Below, in pieces: positions 8,419-16,832 of a stretch of 64,000 nt of DNA (position 1 is its first letter; the number at the start of each line of letters is the position of its first letter). Both the position numbers and the translations under genes were made by a program. Under the pieces are notes generated by a model. It was not told where the DNA came from and did not search any database. It was given only the letters and a program-made list of their open reading frames with translations. This DNA is from Hoeflea_A sp965216535 (GTDB taxonomy: Bacteria > Pseudomonadota > Alphaproteobacteria > Rhizobiales > Rhizobiaceae), in assembly GCA_965216535.1 (NCBI GenBank), contig OZ244175.1:1302001-1366000 (forward strand), given 5' to 3'.

Positions 8419-9003
8419 CTATTGTGCCAGATTGCGCCGGAAGCCGTCCCAGTAGAGCAGGTTCCAGTGCGTGTTGACGATGGTGCTCAGGGGACCGATT
8501 TCTTCGGTCTGGTCGGGGTTGGGAATGCGCACCTTGAAGTCCGGCACATTCACGTGGACCATTTCGATCTGGGCTCCGCGCAGCGTGTCGCGGAATGTCA
8601 GCACCAGGGTGGAATCGGGTGCGCCGCGACCCTCGACGGTCAGATCAGCCGGGTCGATGGCCGACACCCAGCCGAAGTTCCACCATGCCATGGTGATCGA
8701 GTGCACGCCGTCGGCATTGGAGATGTCGAGGACCCGGGCGTTGAGGGCGCACATGTCAGGCTTGAAGCAGAATGCGTCAAGCGTGCCGCCGATTTTGGCC
8801 CGATCGGCAGGGTTTCCGTCAGGCGCCTTATAACTGGCCGGCAGCCCGGTCACGGCCTTGTGGCCTTCGCTGGTCGCATAAAGATCGAACAGGGCATCTG
8901 CACTGGTGCCGGGGAAATGCACTGTCTGGCTCAGGGTCGCCGCGCCTGCGGGCTGGATGAGAAACGTGAGCAGGCCGACAACGGCCAGGAGGGGTTTCAG
9001 CAT
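8419..9003 (-). CDS. Exported SRPBCC-like protein of unknown function
   Basis: 194 residues with a clear Sec signal peptide (MLKPLLAVVGLLTFLIQPAGA, probable cleavage after AGA-A). The mature part starts LSQTVHFPGTSADALFDLYATSEGHKAVTG, which reads like the first strand and helices of a SRPBCC/polyketide-cyclase fold, and ends THWNLLYWDGFRRNL. Two cysteines (FCFKPDMC) could form a disulfide in the periplasm. A 6-base inverted repeat ATGTAA/TTACAT at 9044-9063 lies about 40 bases upstream of the start. No specific function can be assigned. Confidence 0.65.
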   Translation of the reverse strand: MLKPLLAVVGLLTFLIQPAGAATLSQTVHFPGTSADALFDLYATSEGHKAVTGLPASYKAPDGNPADRAKIGGTLDAFCFKPDMCALNARVLDISNADGVHSITMAWWNFGWVSAIDPADLTVEGRGAPDSTLVLTFRDTLRGAQIEMVHVNVPDFKVRIPNPDQTEEIGPLSTIVNTHWNLLYWDGFRRNLAQ

Positions 9004-9043
9004 TGAACTATCTCCACTTTGGTTCGGAAAGTCTGCCGAAAAT

Positions 9044-9063
9044 ATGTAATCTACAAGTTACAT
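9044..9063. promoter_or_regulatory. Short inverted repeat ATGTAA-N8-TTACAT
   Basis: Dyad symmetry of 20 bases within the AT-rich gap between the exported SRPBCC-like gene and the LysR-type gene. Its size suits a dimeric repressor site; the regulator is unknown. Confidence 0.3.
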
Positions 9064-9087
9064 GTCAAGTGTGCTTGGAACGCACCT

Positions 9088-9972
9088 TCAAGTGTCACGG
9101 TATTCGGCAAGCAGCCAGTCGTGAAATAGCAGCGCTTCAGGCTTGCGCCGCTCCCGGGTTTCGGCGAGCAGGATGTAAAGCGCTTCGTCGACCTCGAGGC
9201 CGTCGTCGATAACCTGCACCAGGCGGCCGGTGTCCCGATAGGAACCGCTCAGGCGATCCTGGATAAGAGCGACGCGACTGCCGGCACAGGCGAGCTCGGC
9301 CGCAGTGGCGGAGGAATCGACGCGGATGTCATCTGGCCGGCGATCGCGCTGCAGGCCATGGCGTGTGAAGAATTTTGCCCAGTAGTCTTCAGGCCCCATG
9401 ACGTGGACGAGGGGTCTTTCGGCAATCTCCACAGGCGATGGCGGCATTGCAAAAGATTTGGCATTCGCCATCACCAGGAGCCGGTCGCGGAAAAGAAACT
9501 CCGCCTCGAAGCCAGGCCATCGACCATAGCCGAGACGCAGGTCGATATCGGTCTCGTCAGTCGCGAGCTTATCCGCCCAGACCGAGCTGATCAGCCGGAT
9601 TTCTATGTGCGGATAGGTTCTAGTGAAGCGGTCGACGGCGCCAGACAGCCACAAGGCAGTGTAGGTGATCGGCGCCCGTACCGTGACGACCCCAGCACCG
9701 CGTGCTCCGAAGATTCCTGCAGTCGAGCCGCGAATGTCATCGAACGCGCGGCGCAGCGATGGCAGGTAGGCCTTGGCCGATTCCGTTAGGCGGAGACCGC
9801 GCGGCAGGCGCTCGAATAGCGGATATCCGAGATGCCGCTCAAGAAGTCGAACCCGATGACTGACCGCTGATTGCGACAGGTTCAGTTCCGCAGCTGCGGC
9901 GGCGAAATTTTCATGCCGCGCCGCTGCCTCGAAGGCCTGCAGCGCTGGTAAGGGTGGAAGATCGTTGCGCAT
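9088..9972 (-). CDS. LysR-family regulator, GcvA-like
   Basis: Transcriptional regulator of 294 residues. It has the GcvA/AmpR-subfamily N terminus (LPPLPALQAFEAAARHENFAAAAAELNLSQSAVSHRVR) and a LysR effector domain (VTVRAPITYTALWLSGAVDRF, DIDLRLGYGRWPG). It is divergent from the beta-hydroxyacid dehydrogenase gene, about 125 bases start to start, so it may control that gene and the downstream dioxygenase. Effector unknown. Confidence 0.85.
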   Translation of the reverse strand: MRNDLPPLPALQAFEAAARHENFAAAAAELNLSQSAVSHRVRLLERHLGYPLFERLPRGLRLTESAKAYLPSLRRAFDDIRGSTAGIFGARGAGVVTVRAPITYTALWLSGAVDRFTRTYPHIEIRLISSVWADKLATDETDIDLRLGYGRWPGFEAEFLFRDRLLVMANAKSFAMPPSPVEIAERPLVHVMGPEDYWAKFFTRHGLQRDRRPDDIRVDSSATAAELACAGSRVALIQDRLSGSYRDTGRLVQVIDDGLEVDEALYILLAETRERRKPEALLFHDWLLAEYRDT

Positions 9973-10097
9973 GGGCGATCTGTAGACGAACGGGATTAAT
10001 CAAGCCACCAAAAATTACCGGCCTTAGGCCTGTAAGCATTCATTTGACGCGTGGCTGGGTGTGCATCATCCTGACTGAAATCAAGATGGAGGCTGCC

Positions 10098-11066
10098 ATG
10101 CGCATCGGATTCATCGGATTGGGGCATGTCGGTGCAAAGCTCGCCGGAAGCCTGCTGAGAGGCGGGTTCGACCTGATAGTCCGCGACCTCGACCGAGACA
10201 CCGAGAGCGCCGTTGTGGCATCAGGCGCCAAGAAAGCCGAGAACGGACGGTCTTTGGCCGAAGCCAGTGATGTCGTGATCACCTGTCTGCCATCGCCTCA
10301 GGTGTCAGCGCGGGTGTTGGAGGAGCCGGACGGTGTCCTTGAAGGCCTTGGTCCCGGCAAGGTCTGGATGGAAATGTCGACGACGGAGGCAGCCGATGTC
10401 CAGCGGCTTGGGTTGTTGGTCGAAGCGCGCGGCGCCATGGCACTCGACTCGCCGGTGTCGGGTGGCTGTCACCGGGCGACCACCGGCAATATTGCCATTT
10501 TCGCGGGCGGCGAGCGTACCGCTTTTGAAAAGGTGTTGCCGCTGCTCAGCACCATGGGTCGGCATATCGTGCATACCGGGCCGCTGGGCTCGGCTTCGGT
10601 GTTGAAGGTAATCACCAACTATCTGGCTGGCGTTCAGCTGATCGCCACGGGTGAAGCCTTCATGGTGGCCAGGAAGGCCGGCATCGATCTGGCCGTGGCC
10701 TATGAGGCGATCCGCGTGTCGTCAGGCAACTCCTTCGTACACGAAACCGAGGGGCAGTTGATCCTCAACGGCAGTTACAACATCAACTTCACGATGGATC
10801 ACGAGGTCAAGGACCTGGCGCTGTTCGACGCGCTGGGAGCGTCGCTTAATGTGCCGTTGGAACTGTCGCCGCTGTGCGTTGATATCATGCGCGATGGTCT
10901 CGAGCGCTACGGGCCGCGAGTTTGGTCGTCACAGGTGGTCAAGCGATTGGAGGACGATTGCGGGGTCGACTTGCGAGCTCCCGGTTTTCCGGCTGAATTG
11001 GTTGATCATGAACCGGAAGCAACCGGCGGCGAGGTCGTTGTCGCCAACCGCACGGTGGCACTCTGA
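10098..11066 (+). CDS. NAD(P)-dependent beta-hydroxyacid dehydrogenase, 3-hydroxyisobutyrate dehydrogenase family
   Basis: Oxidoreductase of 322 residues. The Rossmann motif GFIGLGHVGAKLAGSLLRGG starts at residue 4, the substrate-binding signature DSPVSGGCHRATTGN follows near 125-140, and the catalytic lysine lies in LKVITNYLAG. The reading frame is open upstream, but the ATG at 10098 has GGAGG five bases before it and gives the family-typical start MRIGFIGLG. It is followed after 14 bases by a PhyH dioxygenase, probably one operon, and a divergent LysR gene lies upstream. The exact substrate cannot be read from the sequence. Confidence 0.88.
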   Translation: MRIGFIGLGHVGAKLAGSLLRGGFDLIVRDLDRDTESAVVASGAKKAENGRSLAEASDVVITCLPSPQVSARVLEEPDGVLEGLGPGKVWMEMSTTEAADVQRLGLLVEARGAMALDSPVSGGCHRATTGNIAIFAGGERTAFEKVLPLLSTMGRHIVHTGPLGSASVLKVITNYLAGVQLIATGEAFMVARKAGIDLAVAYEAIRVSSGNSFVHETEGQLILNGSYNINFTMDHEVKDLALFDALGASLNVPLELSPLCVDIMRDGLERYGPRVWSSQVVKRLEDDCGVDLRAPGFPAELVDHEPEATGGEVVVANRTVAL

Positions 11067-11080
11067 CAAGTGAGGCATTT

Positions 11081-12073
11081 ATGGAGCAGGTGACACTCAG
11101 CCCGGAGCAGCATGCATCCTTCGAACAAAACGGGTATCTGGCCATCGACACGCTGCTGGACGACGAAACATTGAGGCGGGTGGAGGAAGACTATGCGGAC
11201 CGTCTCGACCAGGTCGCCCATCGTTTGCACGTCGAGGGCCTGATCTCCGACCGGTTCGAGGGGCTCGAATTCGGCCAACGTTTCTGCAGCCTGATAGAGG
11301 TCTATCCGGAGCTGCATCGGTTCTTCAACGTGTCCTTGCCGCTGATAAACGGCCCGGTGGATCCCGATACCTTCCACATGTTTGCGAGCCGTGCGGTATT
11401 CGATCTGATGCGCCATCCGCGCATTCTTGATGTGGTCGAGTGCCTGATTGGTCCGGAGATCTATTCCAGCCCGGTGCAGCAGATGCGCATGAAGCCGCCT
11501 GCAGGGAATCTGACTGGCACCTTGAAAGGACATTCCAATGTCGGCGCCACCACCTGGCATCAGGATATCGTCGCGTTGCTGCCGGAAGCCGACGACACTC
11601 AACAGCTGACGGTCTGGGTGGCGATCACCGAGGCGACCATCGACAATGGGTGTCTGGTGTCGATCCCCGGGTCGCACAGAGAGGGACCCAAGGTGCATTG
11701 CTCAAACCTGGCGATTGCCTCCGAGCCTCAGGTTCCCGGCAAACTGATGGAGGGGCGCGAAGCCGTACCCCTGCCGGTGAAACGTGGCGGTGTCGTGTTG
11801 TTTCACAAAACCAACATTCACCGCGCGCTGCCCAATCGCTCAGATGCGCTGCGCTGGAGCCTTGATCTGCGCTATCACCCGATCGGTCAGGCAACCGGCC
11901 GCCCTGCTTTTCCGGGATTCGTTGCACGTAGCCATGCCGATCCGGACAGCGAGCTGCACGACGCGGTTGTCTGGGCCGACACATGGGAAACCGCACGCAG
12001 GACCATTATCAGTGGTGCCTATCATGACCGGATTTTCGAGGACACCCGGTGGAACGACCCGGCTGTTTGTTGA
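11081..12073 (+). CDS. Phytanoyl-CoA dioxygenase (PhyH) family, Fe(II)/2-oxoglutarate-dependent
   Basis: Non-haem iron oxygenase of 330 residues. The iron-binding HxD lies in TTWHQDIVALLP, the distal His in FHKTNIHRALPNRS, and the following Arg (RWSLDLRY) probably binds 2-oxoglutarate. The double-stranded beta-helix segments GCLVSIPGSHREGP and RGGVVLFH support the family. GAGG precedes the ATG. It is 14 bases behind the hydroxyacid dehydrogenase, suggesting hydroxylation and oxidation of the same small compound, which is inference only. Confidence 0.87.
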   Translation: MEQVTLSPEQHASFEQNGYLAIDTLLDDETLRRVEEDYADRLDQVAHRLHVEGLISDRFEGLEFGQRFCSLIEVYPELHRFFNVSLPLINGPVDPDTFHMFASRAVFDLMRHPRILDVVECLIGPEIYSSPVQQMRMKPPAGNLTGTLKGHSNVGATTWHQDIVALLPEADDTQQLTVWVAITEATIDNGCLVSIPGSHREGPKVHCSNLAIASEPQVPGKLMEGREAVPLPVKRGGVVLFHKTNIHRALPNRSDALRWSLDLRYHPIGQATGRPAFPGFVARSHADPDSELHDAVVWADTWETARRTIISGAYHDRIFEDTRWNDPAVC

Positions 12074-12168
12074 TGCTCTTGGCCAGTGGCCCGACTGCGA
12101 CTTGTGAGAAGCCGCTTCCCTGACTATATCAGCCCTCAACCAGCAGTATTTAAGGGATGAAGTCAGTC

Positions 12169-14037
12169 ATGAATGACACCATGACCAAGGAAACCCATTC
12201 GTTTCAAACGGAAGTGGGCCGGTTGCTCGATATCGTCGCCAGCTCGCTTTATTCGAACCGTGAAATTTTTCTGCGCGAACTGGTCTCCAATGCATCGGAT
12301 GCCTGCGACAAGCTGCGGCATGAGGCCTTGACGGCTCCCGCGCTGGTAGCGGGCGATCCTGAGTTTCACATCCGGTTGAGCGCCGACGCCAAGGCCAAGA
12401 CCATAGCGGTTTCCGACAATGGGATTGGGATGAACCATGACGACCTGCTGGAAACGCTGGGGACCATCGCCCGTTCCGGCACAAGCGCCTTCCTCGAGCA
12501 GCTCGGCAAGGAAGACAAGGACGACATGAGCCTCATCGGCCAGTTCGGCGTCGGTTTCTATTCCGCGTTCATGGTGGCTGATCGTGTAGATGTGCTGACC
12601 CGCAAGGCCGGGGAAAAAGGAGCCTGGCTCTGGTCGTCGGACGGGAAGGGCGAATTCACCGTCGAGCCTGCGGAGCGTGACGAGCGCGGAACCACCGTGA
12701 CGCTGCACGTCAAGAAAGACGCCAAGGAGTTTCTTGAAGAAGCCCGGCTGCGACACATCATCAAGACCTATTCGGACCATGTCGGTTTTCCGATCCTGTT
12801 CGGCGAAGACACGCTGAACGAGGCATCGGCCATCTGGACGCGGCCGCCGAAAGAGGTGACGGAAGAGCAGCACAAGGAATTCTACCACCACGTGGCGCGC
12901 GCCTTCGACGAGCCATGGATGACCCTGCACAACCGCGCAGAGGGCGTCGTCAGCTACATCAACCTGCTCTACATCCCGTCGAGCCCGCCCTTCGACCTGT
13001 TCGAGCCGGACCGCAAGGGACAAGTGAAGCTCTACGCGTCGCGCGTCTTCATCACCGAGGATGCCAAGGGCCTGCTGCCGGCTTATCTGCGCTTCCTGCG
13101 CGGGGTGGTCGATTCGGAAGACCTGTCGCTCAATATCTCGCGCGAGATGCTGCAGACCGATCCAAAGCTGGCCAGGATCCGCACCGGGCTGACCAAGAAG
13201 GTGCTGAACGAGCTGAAGAAGAAGGCCGGCAAGGACGCCGAGGCCTATGCCGAGTTCTGGCGCAATTTCGGCGCGGTGCTGAAGGAAGGCCTGGTCGAGG
13301 ACCAGGACATGCGCGACCGGATCCTCGAAATCAGCCGCTTCTCTTCAACCCATGGTGATGCGCTTGCCAGTCTCAAGGACTATGTCGAACGCATGAAGGA
13401 AGGCCAGGACGCGATCTATTACATTGCCGGCGACGACGCCACCAAGGTGGCCGCTTCGCCCCATCTGGAAGGCTTCCGGGCGAAGGGCGTCGAGGTGCTG
13501 CTTCTGTCGGATCCGGTGGACGAGTTCTGGATGCAGCACGTCACCGAGTTCGACGGCAAGCCATTCAGGTCGATCACCCGCGGCGCGGCCGACCTCGACG
13601 ACATCAAGAGCGACGATGCCAAGGACGACGACAAGAAAGACGAACCAGAAGCACCGTCAATCGGTGCCCTGGTCGCCGCCGTCAAGCTGGAGCTGGGTGA
13701 CGCGGTCAAGGATGTGCGCCCGTCAAAGCGTCTGACCGAAAGCGTTGTCTGCCTGGTGGCCGACGAGGGCGACATGGACGTCAACATGGAACGGCTGCTG
13801 CAGCGCCATGGCCGGCTGCAGAGCAGCATGCCGCGCATTCTCGAACTCAACCCGAACCACGGCATGGTCAGGAAGCTGGCTGAGCGCGCCGGGCAGGAAG
13901 GTGCCGGCAACGACCCCCTGCTGAGGGACGCCGCCCACCTGCTTCTCGACCAGGCACGGATCGCCGACGGCGAAGCACCGGCCGATCCCGCCGAGTTCGG
14001 ACGGCGGCTGACCGCGGTTATGGAGAGCGCGCTTTAG
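12169..14037 (+). CDS. htpG: Molecular chaperone HtpG (bacterial Hsp90)
   Basis: ATP-dependent chaperone of about 622 residues, full length. The N-terminal GHKL ATPase domain has the expected motifs: REIFLRELVSNASDACDKLR, DNGIGMNHDDL and GQFGVGFYSAFMVAD. The middle domain carries ISREMLQ, and the C-terminal dimerisation domain follows. AAGGG fits the ATG at 12169 (MNDTMTKETHSFQTEVGRLL) better than the in-frame ATG at 12157. An acidic linker (DDIKSDDAKDDDKKDEPEAP) near residues 485-505 separates middle and C-terminal domains. An insertion sequence begins a few bases after the stop. Confidence 0.97.
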   Translation: MNDTMTKETHSFQTEVGRLLDIVASSLYSNREIFLRELVSNASDACDKLRHEALTAPALVAGDPEFHIRLSADAKAKTIAVSDNGIGMNHDDLLETLGTIARSGTSAFLEQLGKEDKDDMSLIGQFGVGFYSAFMVADRVDVLTRKAGEKGAWLWSSDGKGEFTVEPAERDERGTTVTLHVKKDAKEFLEEARLRHIIKTYSDHVGFPILFGEDTLNEASAIWTRPPKEVTEEQHKEFYHHVARAFDEPWMTLHNRAEGVVSYINLLYIPSSPPFDLFEPDRKGQVKLYASRVFITEDAKGLLPAYLRFLRGVVDSEDLSLNISREMLQTDPKLARIRTGLTKKVLNELKKKAGKDAEAYAEFWRNFGAVLKEGLVEDQDMRDRILEISRFSSTHGDALASLKDYVERMKEGQDAIYYIAGDDATKVAASPHLEGFRAKGVEVLLLSDPVDEFWMQHVTEFDGKPFRSITRGAADLDDIKSDDAKDDDKKDEPEAPSIGALVAAVKLELGDAVKDVRPSKRLTESVVCLVADEGDMDVNMERLLQRHGRLQSSMPRILELNPNHGMVRKLAERAGQEGAGNDPLLRDAAHLLLDQARIADGEAPADPAEFGRRLTAVMESAL

Positions 14038-14039
14038 AC

Positions 14040-14883
14040 TAGGTAGCATACCCATAAACCGGATTCCCAATCAGAGTAATTTCTGATTCAGTGGTGTCAT
14101 CTTAGGAGGCTGAGATGGCACGCTTCGATTTGACGGATTTCGAGTGGTCTGTGATTGAACCCTTGTTGCCGAACAAGCCGCGGGGTGTTCCTCGCGTTGA
14201 TGATCGTCGGGTTCTGAACGGTATTTTCTGGCGCCTGCGAACGGGAGCTCCGTGGGCGGATATCCCAAGCCGCTACGGTCCCTACACGACCTGCGTGAAC
14301 CGCTTCAACCGATGGCGCAAGGCAGGTGTGTGGGATCGGCTTTTAGCCGCTGTATCAGAGGCTTATGACGGCGATATCCAGATGATCGACTCTTCGTCGA
14401 TCCGGGTTCATCAGCATGCTGCGAACGGCAAAAAAAAGAAGTCCGATCCCGTTGCATGGGTCGCTCGCGGGGCGGCCTGACCACAAAGATCCACGCCCTG
14501 GTCGATGCGGCAGGCCTGCCCATTCTGCTCAAACTCACCGAAGGCCAGGCCCACGACGGTCGAAGCGCGCAAGACATGTTTGACACCGTAAAGGACGGCA
14601 ACATCCTTCTGGCCGACCGGGCCTATGATTCCGATGCGCTTCGCCAGCGCATGACAGACTGTGGCGCATGGGCCAACATTCGCCCCATGACGCGCCGCAT
14701 CGATCCACCGGCCTTCAACGACTGGGTATACAGACAGCGCAATGTCGTCGAGCGGTTCTTCAACAAACTCAAACACTTCCGGGCTGTGGCCACGCGCTAC
14801 GACAAGCGAGATGACAACTACCTCGCTTCCGTCAAACTCGCCTCAATAAGAATATGGCTTCGATTTAATGAGTCGGTGGCCTA
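14040..14883 (+). mobile_element. IS5-family (IS427-like) insertion sequence, about 844 bp
   Basis: Small insertion sequence carrying a DDE transposase split over two frames. Its ends show imperfect inverted repeats: the left end starts TAGG...ACCCATAAACCGGATTCC and the right end, read inward from 14883, starts TAGG...GACTCATTAAATCGAAGCC. The dinucleotide TA at 14040-14041 and 14882-14883 is the likely target duplication. Length and layout fit the IS427 group. It landed between the convergent htpG and LuxR genes without destroying either stop codon. Confidence 0.82.
14115..14480 (+). CDS. IS5-family transposase, first open reading frame
   Basis: N-terminal 121 residues of the transposase: the helix-turn-helix/DUF4096-like region (FDLTDFEWSVIEPLLPNK, FWRLRTGAPWADIPSRYGPY) and the first catalytic Asp (QMIDSSSIRVHQHAA). 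Near its end an A8G run at 14430-14438, read in frame as AAA-AAA-AAG, forms a classic -1 slippery heptamer A_AAA_AAG. Slipping back one base there continues directly into the second frame, so the functional product is a fusion of about 256 residues. Confidence 0.88.
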   Translation: MARFDLTDFEWSVIEPLLPNKPRGVPRVDDRRVLNGIFWRLRTGAPWADIPSRYGPYTTCVNRFNRWRKAGVWDRLLAAVSEAYDGDIQMIDSSSIRVHQHAANGKKKKSDPVAWVARGAA

Positions 14884-14884
14884 A
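14456..14884 (+). CDS. IS5-family transposase, second open reading frame (expressed by -1 frameshift)
   Basis: C-terminal DDE domain. It carries the segment GRSRGGLTTKIHALVDAAGL, the second catalytic Asp (LADRAYDSDAL) and the catalytic Glu in the signature NVVERFFNKLKHFRAVATRYDK. It overlaps the first frame by 25 bases and lacks an obvious ribosome-binding site of its own. Its TAA stop uses the last two bases of the element plus one flanking base. Intact, so the element may be active. Confidence 0.88.
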   Translation: MGRSRGGLTTKIHALVDAAGLPILLKLTEGQAHDGRSAQDMFDTVKDGNILLADRAYDSDALRQRMTDCGAWANIRPMTRRIDPPAFNDWVYRQRNVVERFFNKLKHFRAVATRYDKRDDNYLASVKLASIRIWLRFNESVA

Positions 14885-15750
14885 TCCGATTTCTGCGCGG
14901 CCTCGGTCCGGTTTCGAACGTTAAGCCGTTTGAGGATCGAGGACACATGCAGTTTGACTGTGCCCTCCGAAATGCCCAGCGTTTCGGCAATCAGCCTGTT
15001 GGACGCGCCCTGGCGCACCAACTGCAGGATCTCCTCCTGTCGCCGTGTCAGATTGCGATCGGACTTGGGCTTGCTCACCCGTCCTGATTGCGTCTTGGTG
15101 CGCTCGCCGGCCTGAACCAGATCACGGGTGGCCGAAACGGCCCTTTCGAACGCATCGAAACGCTCGGCCACCGCGGCAATCGCCGTTGCTGTGTCGGCAT
15201 CCTTTGCATCGACCTGCTGTAATGTCGTGATTGCCTGTCGCAGATCGCCCAGCGGCGTCAGAAAATCGGTCGCGGCGATGGTGGCAAAGCGGCCTTCGGA
15301 CACTTCGTTCTGCCGGGCCTGTGAAAGCGTGCGTTCAAGTGCCTCGAGCGCTTCTCGGCGGTCTGTCACGTCGAGTGCTACGCCGTCCCAGATCACCGAT
15401 CCGTCACCCTGCCGACGCGGACTCCCGATGGAGCGCACCCAGCGGTAGCCGCCGTCGGCCTGTTCCACACGAACTTCCTCATCCAGGGGCGAAAGATCGC
15501 CCGCTGAGCGTTCAAGTCCTTCAATGAACCGAGCGCGATCATCGGGATGGATCCAGCCGTGGTCGACGGCCTCCATCTCCATCAGCTTCTGCGGATCCAG
15601 TCCAAGAGAATCGTGGATGCCGGGGCTGACATAGTTGTAGCGGTACCTGCCATCGGGCGTACGAATTCTCTGCATCGTATGGCCGGGGAATGTGCCCCCC
15701 AGAAGGTCGGCGACATCCTGAACAGGTGGTGCGGTTCTTTTCGTGTTCAT
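14881..15750 (-). CDS. PAS-domain LuxR-family transcriptional regulator
   Basis: 289-residue regulator. A PAS_3-type sensor covers about residues 20-130 (RYNYVSPGIHDSLGLDP, HPDDRARFIEGLE, WVRSIGSPRRQGDGSVIWDGVALDVTDR), a coiled linker follows, then a LuxR helix-turn-helix at the C terminus (LTRRQEEILQLVRQGASNRL, ISEGTVKLHVSSILKRLNV). The ATG at 15748-15750 gives MNTKRTAPPVQDV; the frame is open further upstream, but that stretch overlaps the probable promoter. It is divergent from the BKACE/TRAP operon and is the natural candidate regulator. Its stop lies at the junction with the insertion sequence. Confidence 0.85.
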   Translation of the reverse strand: MNTKRTAPPVQDVADLLGGTFPGHTMQRIRTPDGRYRYNYVSPGIHDSLGLDPQKLMEMEAVDHGWIHPDDRARFIEGLERSAGDLSPLDEEVRVEQADGGYRWVRSIGSPRRQGDGSVIWDGVALDVTDRREALEALERTLSQARQNEVSEGRFATIAATDFLTPLGDLRQAITTLQQVDAKDADTATAIAAVAERFDAFERAVSATRDLVQAGERTKTQSGRVSKPKSDRNLTRRQEEILQLVRQGASNRLIAETLGISEGTVKLHVSSILKRLNVRNRTEAAQKSD

Positions 15751-15756
15751 ATTACT

Positions 15757-15800
15757 AAAGTTATACGATTGCCAGCGTATTGCAAGAAAAATATAACTTT
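15757..15800. promoter_or_regulatory. Inverted repeat AAAGTTATA / TATAACTTT in the LuxR-BKACE divergent promoter
   Basis: Perfect 9-base arms at 15757-15765 and 15792-15800, with 26 bases between, in the AT-rich gap between the two divergent start codons. The arm-to-arm spacing of 35 bases is suitable for a dimeric regulator binding both promoters. The LuxR-type protein encoded next door is the likely binder; this is inference. Confidence 0.45.
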
Positions 15801-15887
15801 TGGGATGGAAATCTCTATCAATTGCCGTATATTGCCCCTCCAAGATCCACAAAGGGCGTGCCCAAACACTGGGATCCGGAGGAGACG

Positions 15888-16787
15888 TTGGACAAGATCA
15901 TCATCGAAGCACGGGTAAACGAACTCGCCACGCGCGACGGCAATCCGCATGTGCCGTTTCTGCCTCAGGAGATCGTGTCCGACGCCGTGGCCTGCCATGA
16001 AGAGGGTGCTTCGATCGTGCACTACCACGGGCGCCATGCGGACGGCACGCCCGACAACTCATCCGCCTTCTACCTGGAAACGAACGCGGGCATTCGCTCC
16101 AGGTGTAACATCCTGATCCATCCGTCACTGGGCTATGTCGCCAACGCCACCGACGCCAAGGGGCGCTTCGCTGCCGTCGAGGAAATGATGCAGTCGGCGG
16201 ACACCGCGCCGGATTTCGCGCCGATGGATTGCGGCAGCGTCAATGTCGACTGGTGGGATCCGAAGGCAAATCGGTTCGTGACAACGGACCTGGTCTACGA
16301 GAACTCGACGGGCACGTTGATGTATTTTGCCGAACGGATCCGGCATCATGGCCTGACGCCCTATCTGGTTTCCTGGAACGTCAGCTTCACGCGGCAAATC
16401 GAGCAGTTCCTTCGAATGGGCGTGCTCCCCGAGCCGGCCTATATCTGCTTTTGTCTCACCGACGAAATCATCCTGTCCGGCCATCCGGGAACAGCCGCTG
16501 GCCTGGACGCCCATACGGCATTCCTGCCGAGTGATTTCAAATCGATCTGGACCGCGGTCAATTACAAGGGTGATCTTTTTCAACTGACGGAAAAGGTCAT
16601 CACATCAGGCGGGCATATTTCAATCGGTCTGGGTGACTATGCCTATCAGGAGGGTGGTCGCAACCTGACCAATGCCGAGGTGATTGCCAAGGTCGTTGCT
16701 CAGGCGCGCGCGCTTGGACGCGAGCCGGCCAGTGTCGAGGAAACCAGGCAAATTCTGAACATGCCGCAGGTACATATAGCGGCCTAG
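15888..16787 (+). CDS. BKACE-family beta-keto acid cleavage enzyme (DUF849)
   Basis: Zn-dependent enzyme family that condenses a beta-keto acid with acetyl-CoA and splits it into acetoacetate and a CoA ester. About 299 residues: LDKIIIEARVNELATRDGNPHVPFLPQEI, then the metal-binding H-x-H-type strand ASIVHYHGRHADGTP. Later segments SWNVSFTRQIEQFLRMG and GGHISIGLGDYAY match the family barrel; the residues HISIGLGDY lie where the C-terminal substrate/metal site falls. The start is uncertain: TTG at 15888 has GGAGGAG just upstream and gives a family-typical N terminus, whereas the frame is open back to a TTG at 15780 inside the AT-rich promoter. First gene of a catabolic operon with a TRAP transporter. 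Confidence 0.82.
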   Translation: MDKIIIEARVNELATRDGNPHVPFLPQEIVSDAVACHEEGASIVHYHGRHADGTPDNSSAFYLETNAGIRSRCNILIHPSLGYVANATDAKGRFAAVEEMMQSADTAPDFAPMDCGSVNVDWWDPKANRFVTTDLVYENSTGTLMYFAERIRHHGLTPYLVSWNVSFTRQIEQFLRMGVLPEPAYICFCLTDEIILSGHPGTAAGLDAHTAFLPSDFKSIWTAVNYKGDLFQLTEKVITSGGHISIGLGDYAYQEGGRNLTNAEVIAKVVAQARALGREPASVEETRQILNMPQVHIAA

Positions 16788-16832
16788 GGCTGCCTGACTG
16801 TGGTCACACGTCAATAAAACGGGAGGAAAACC

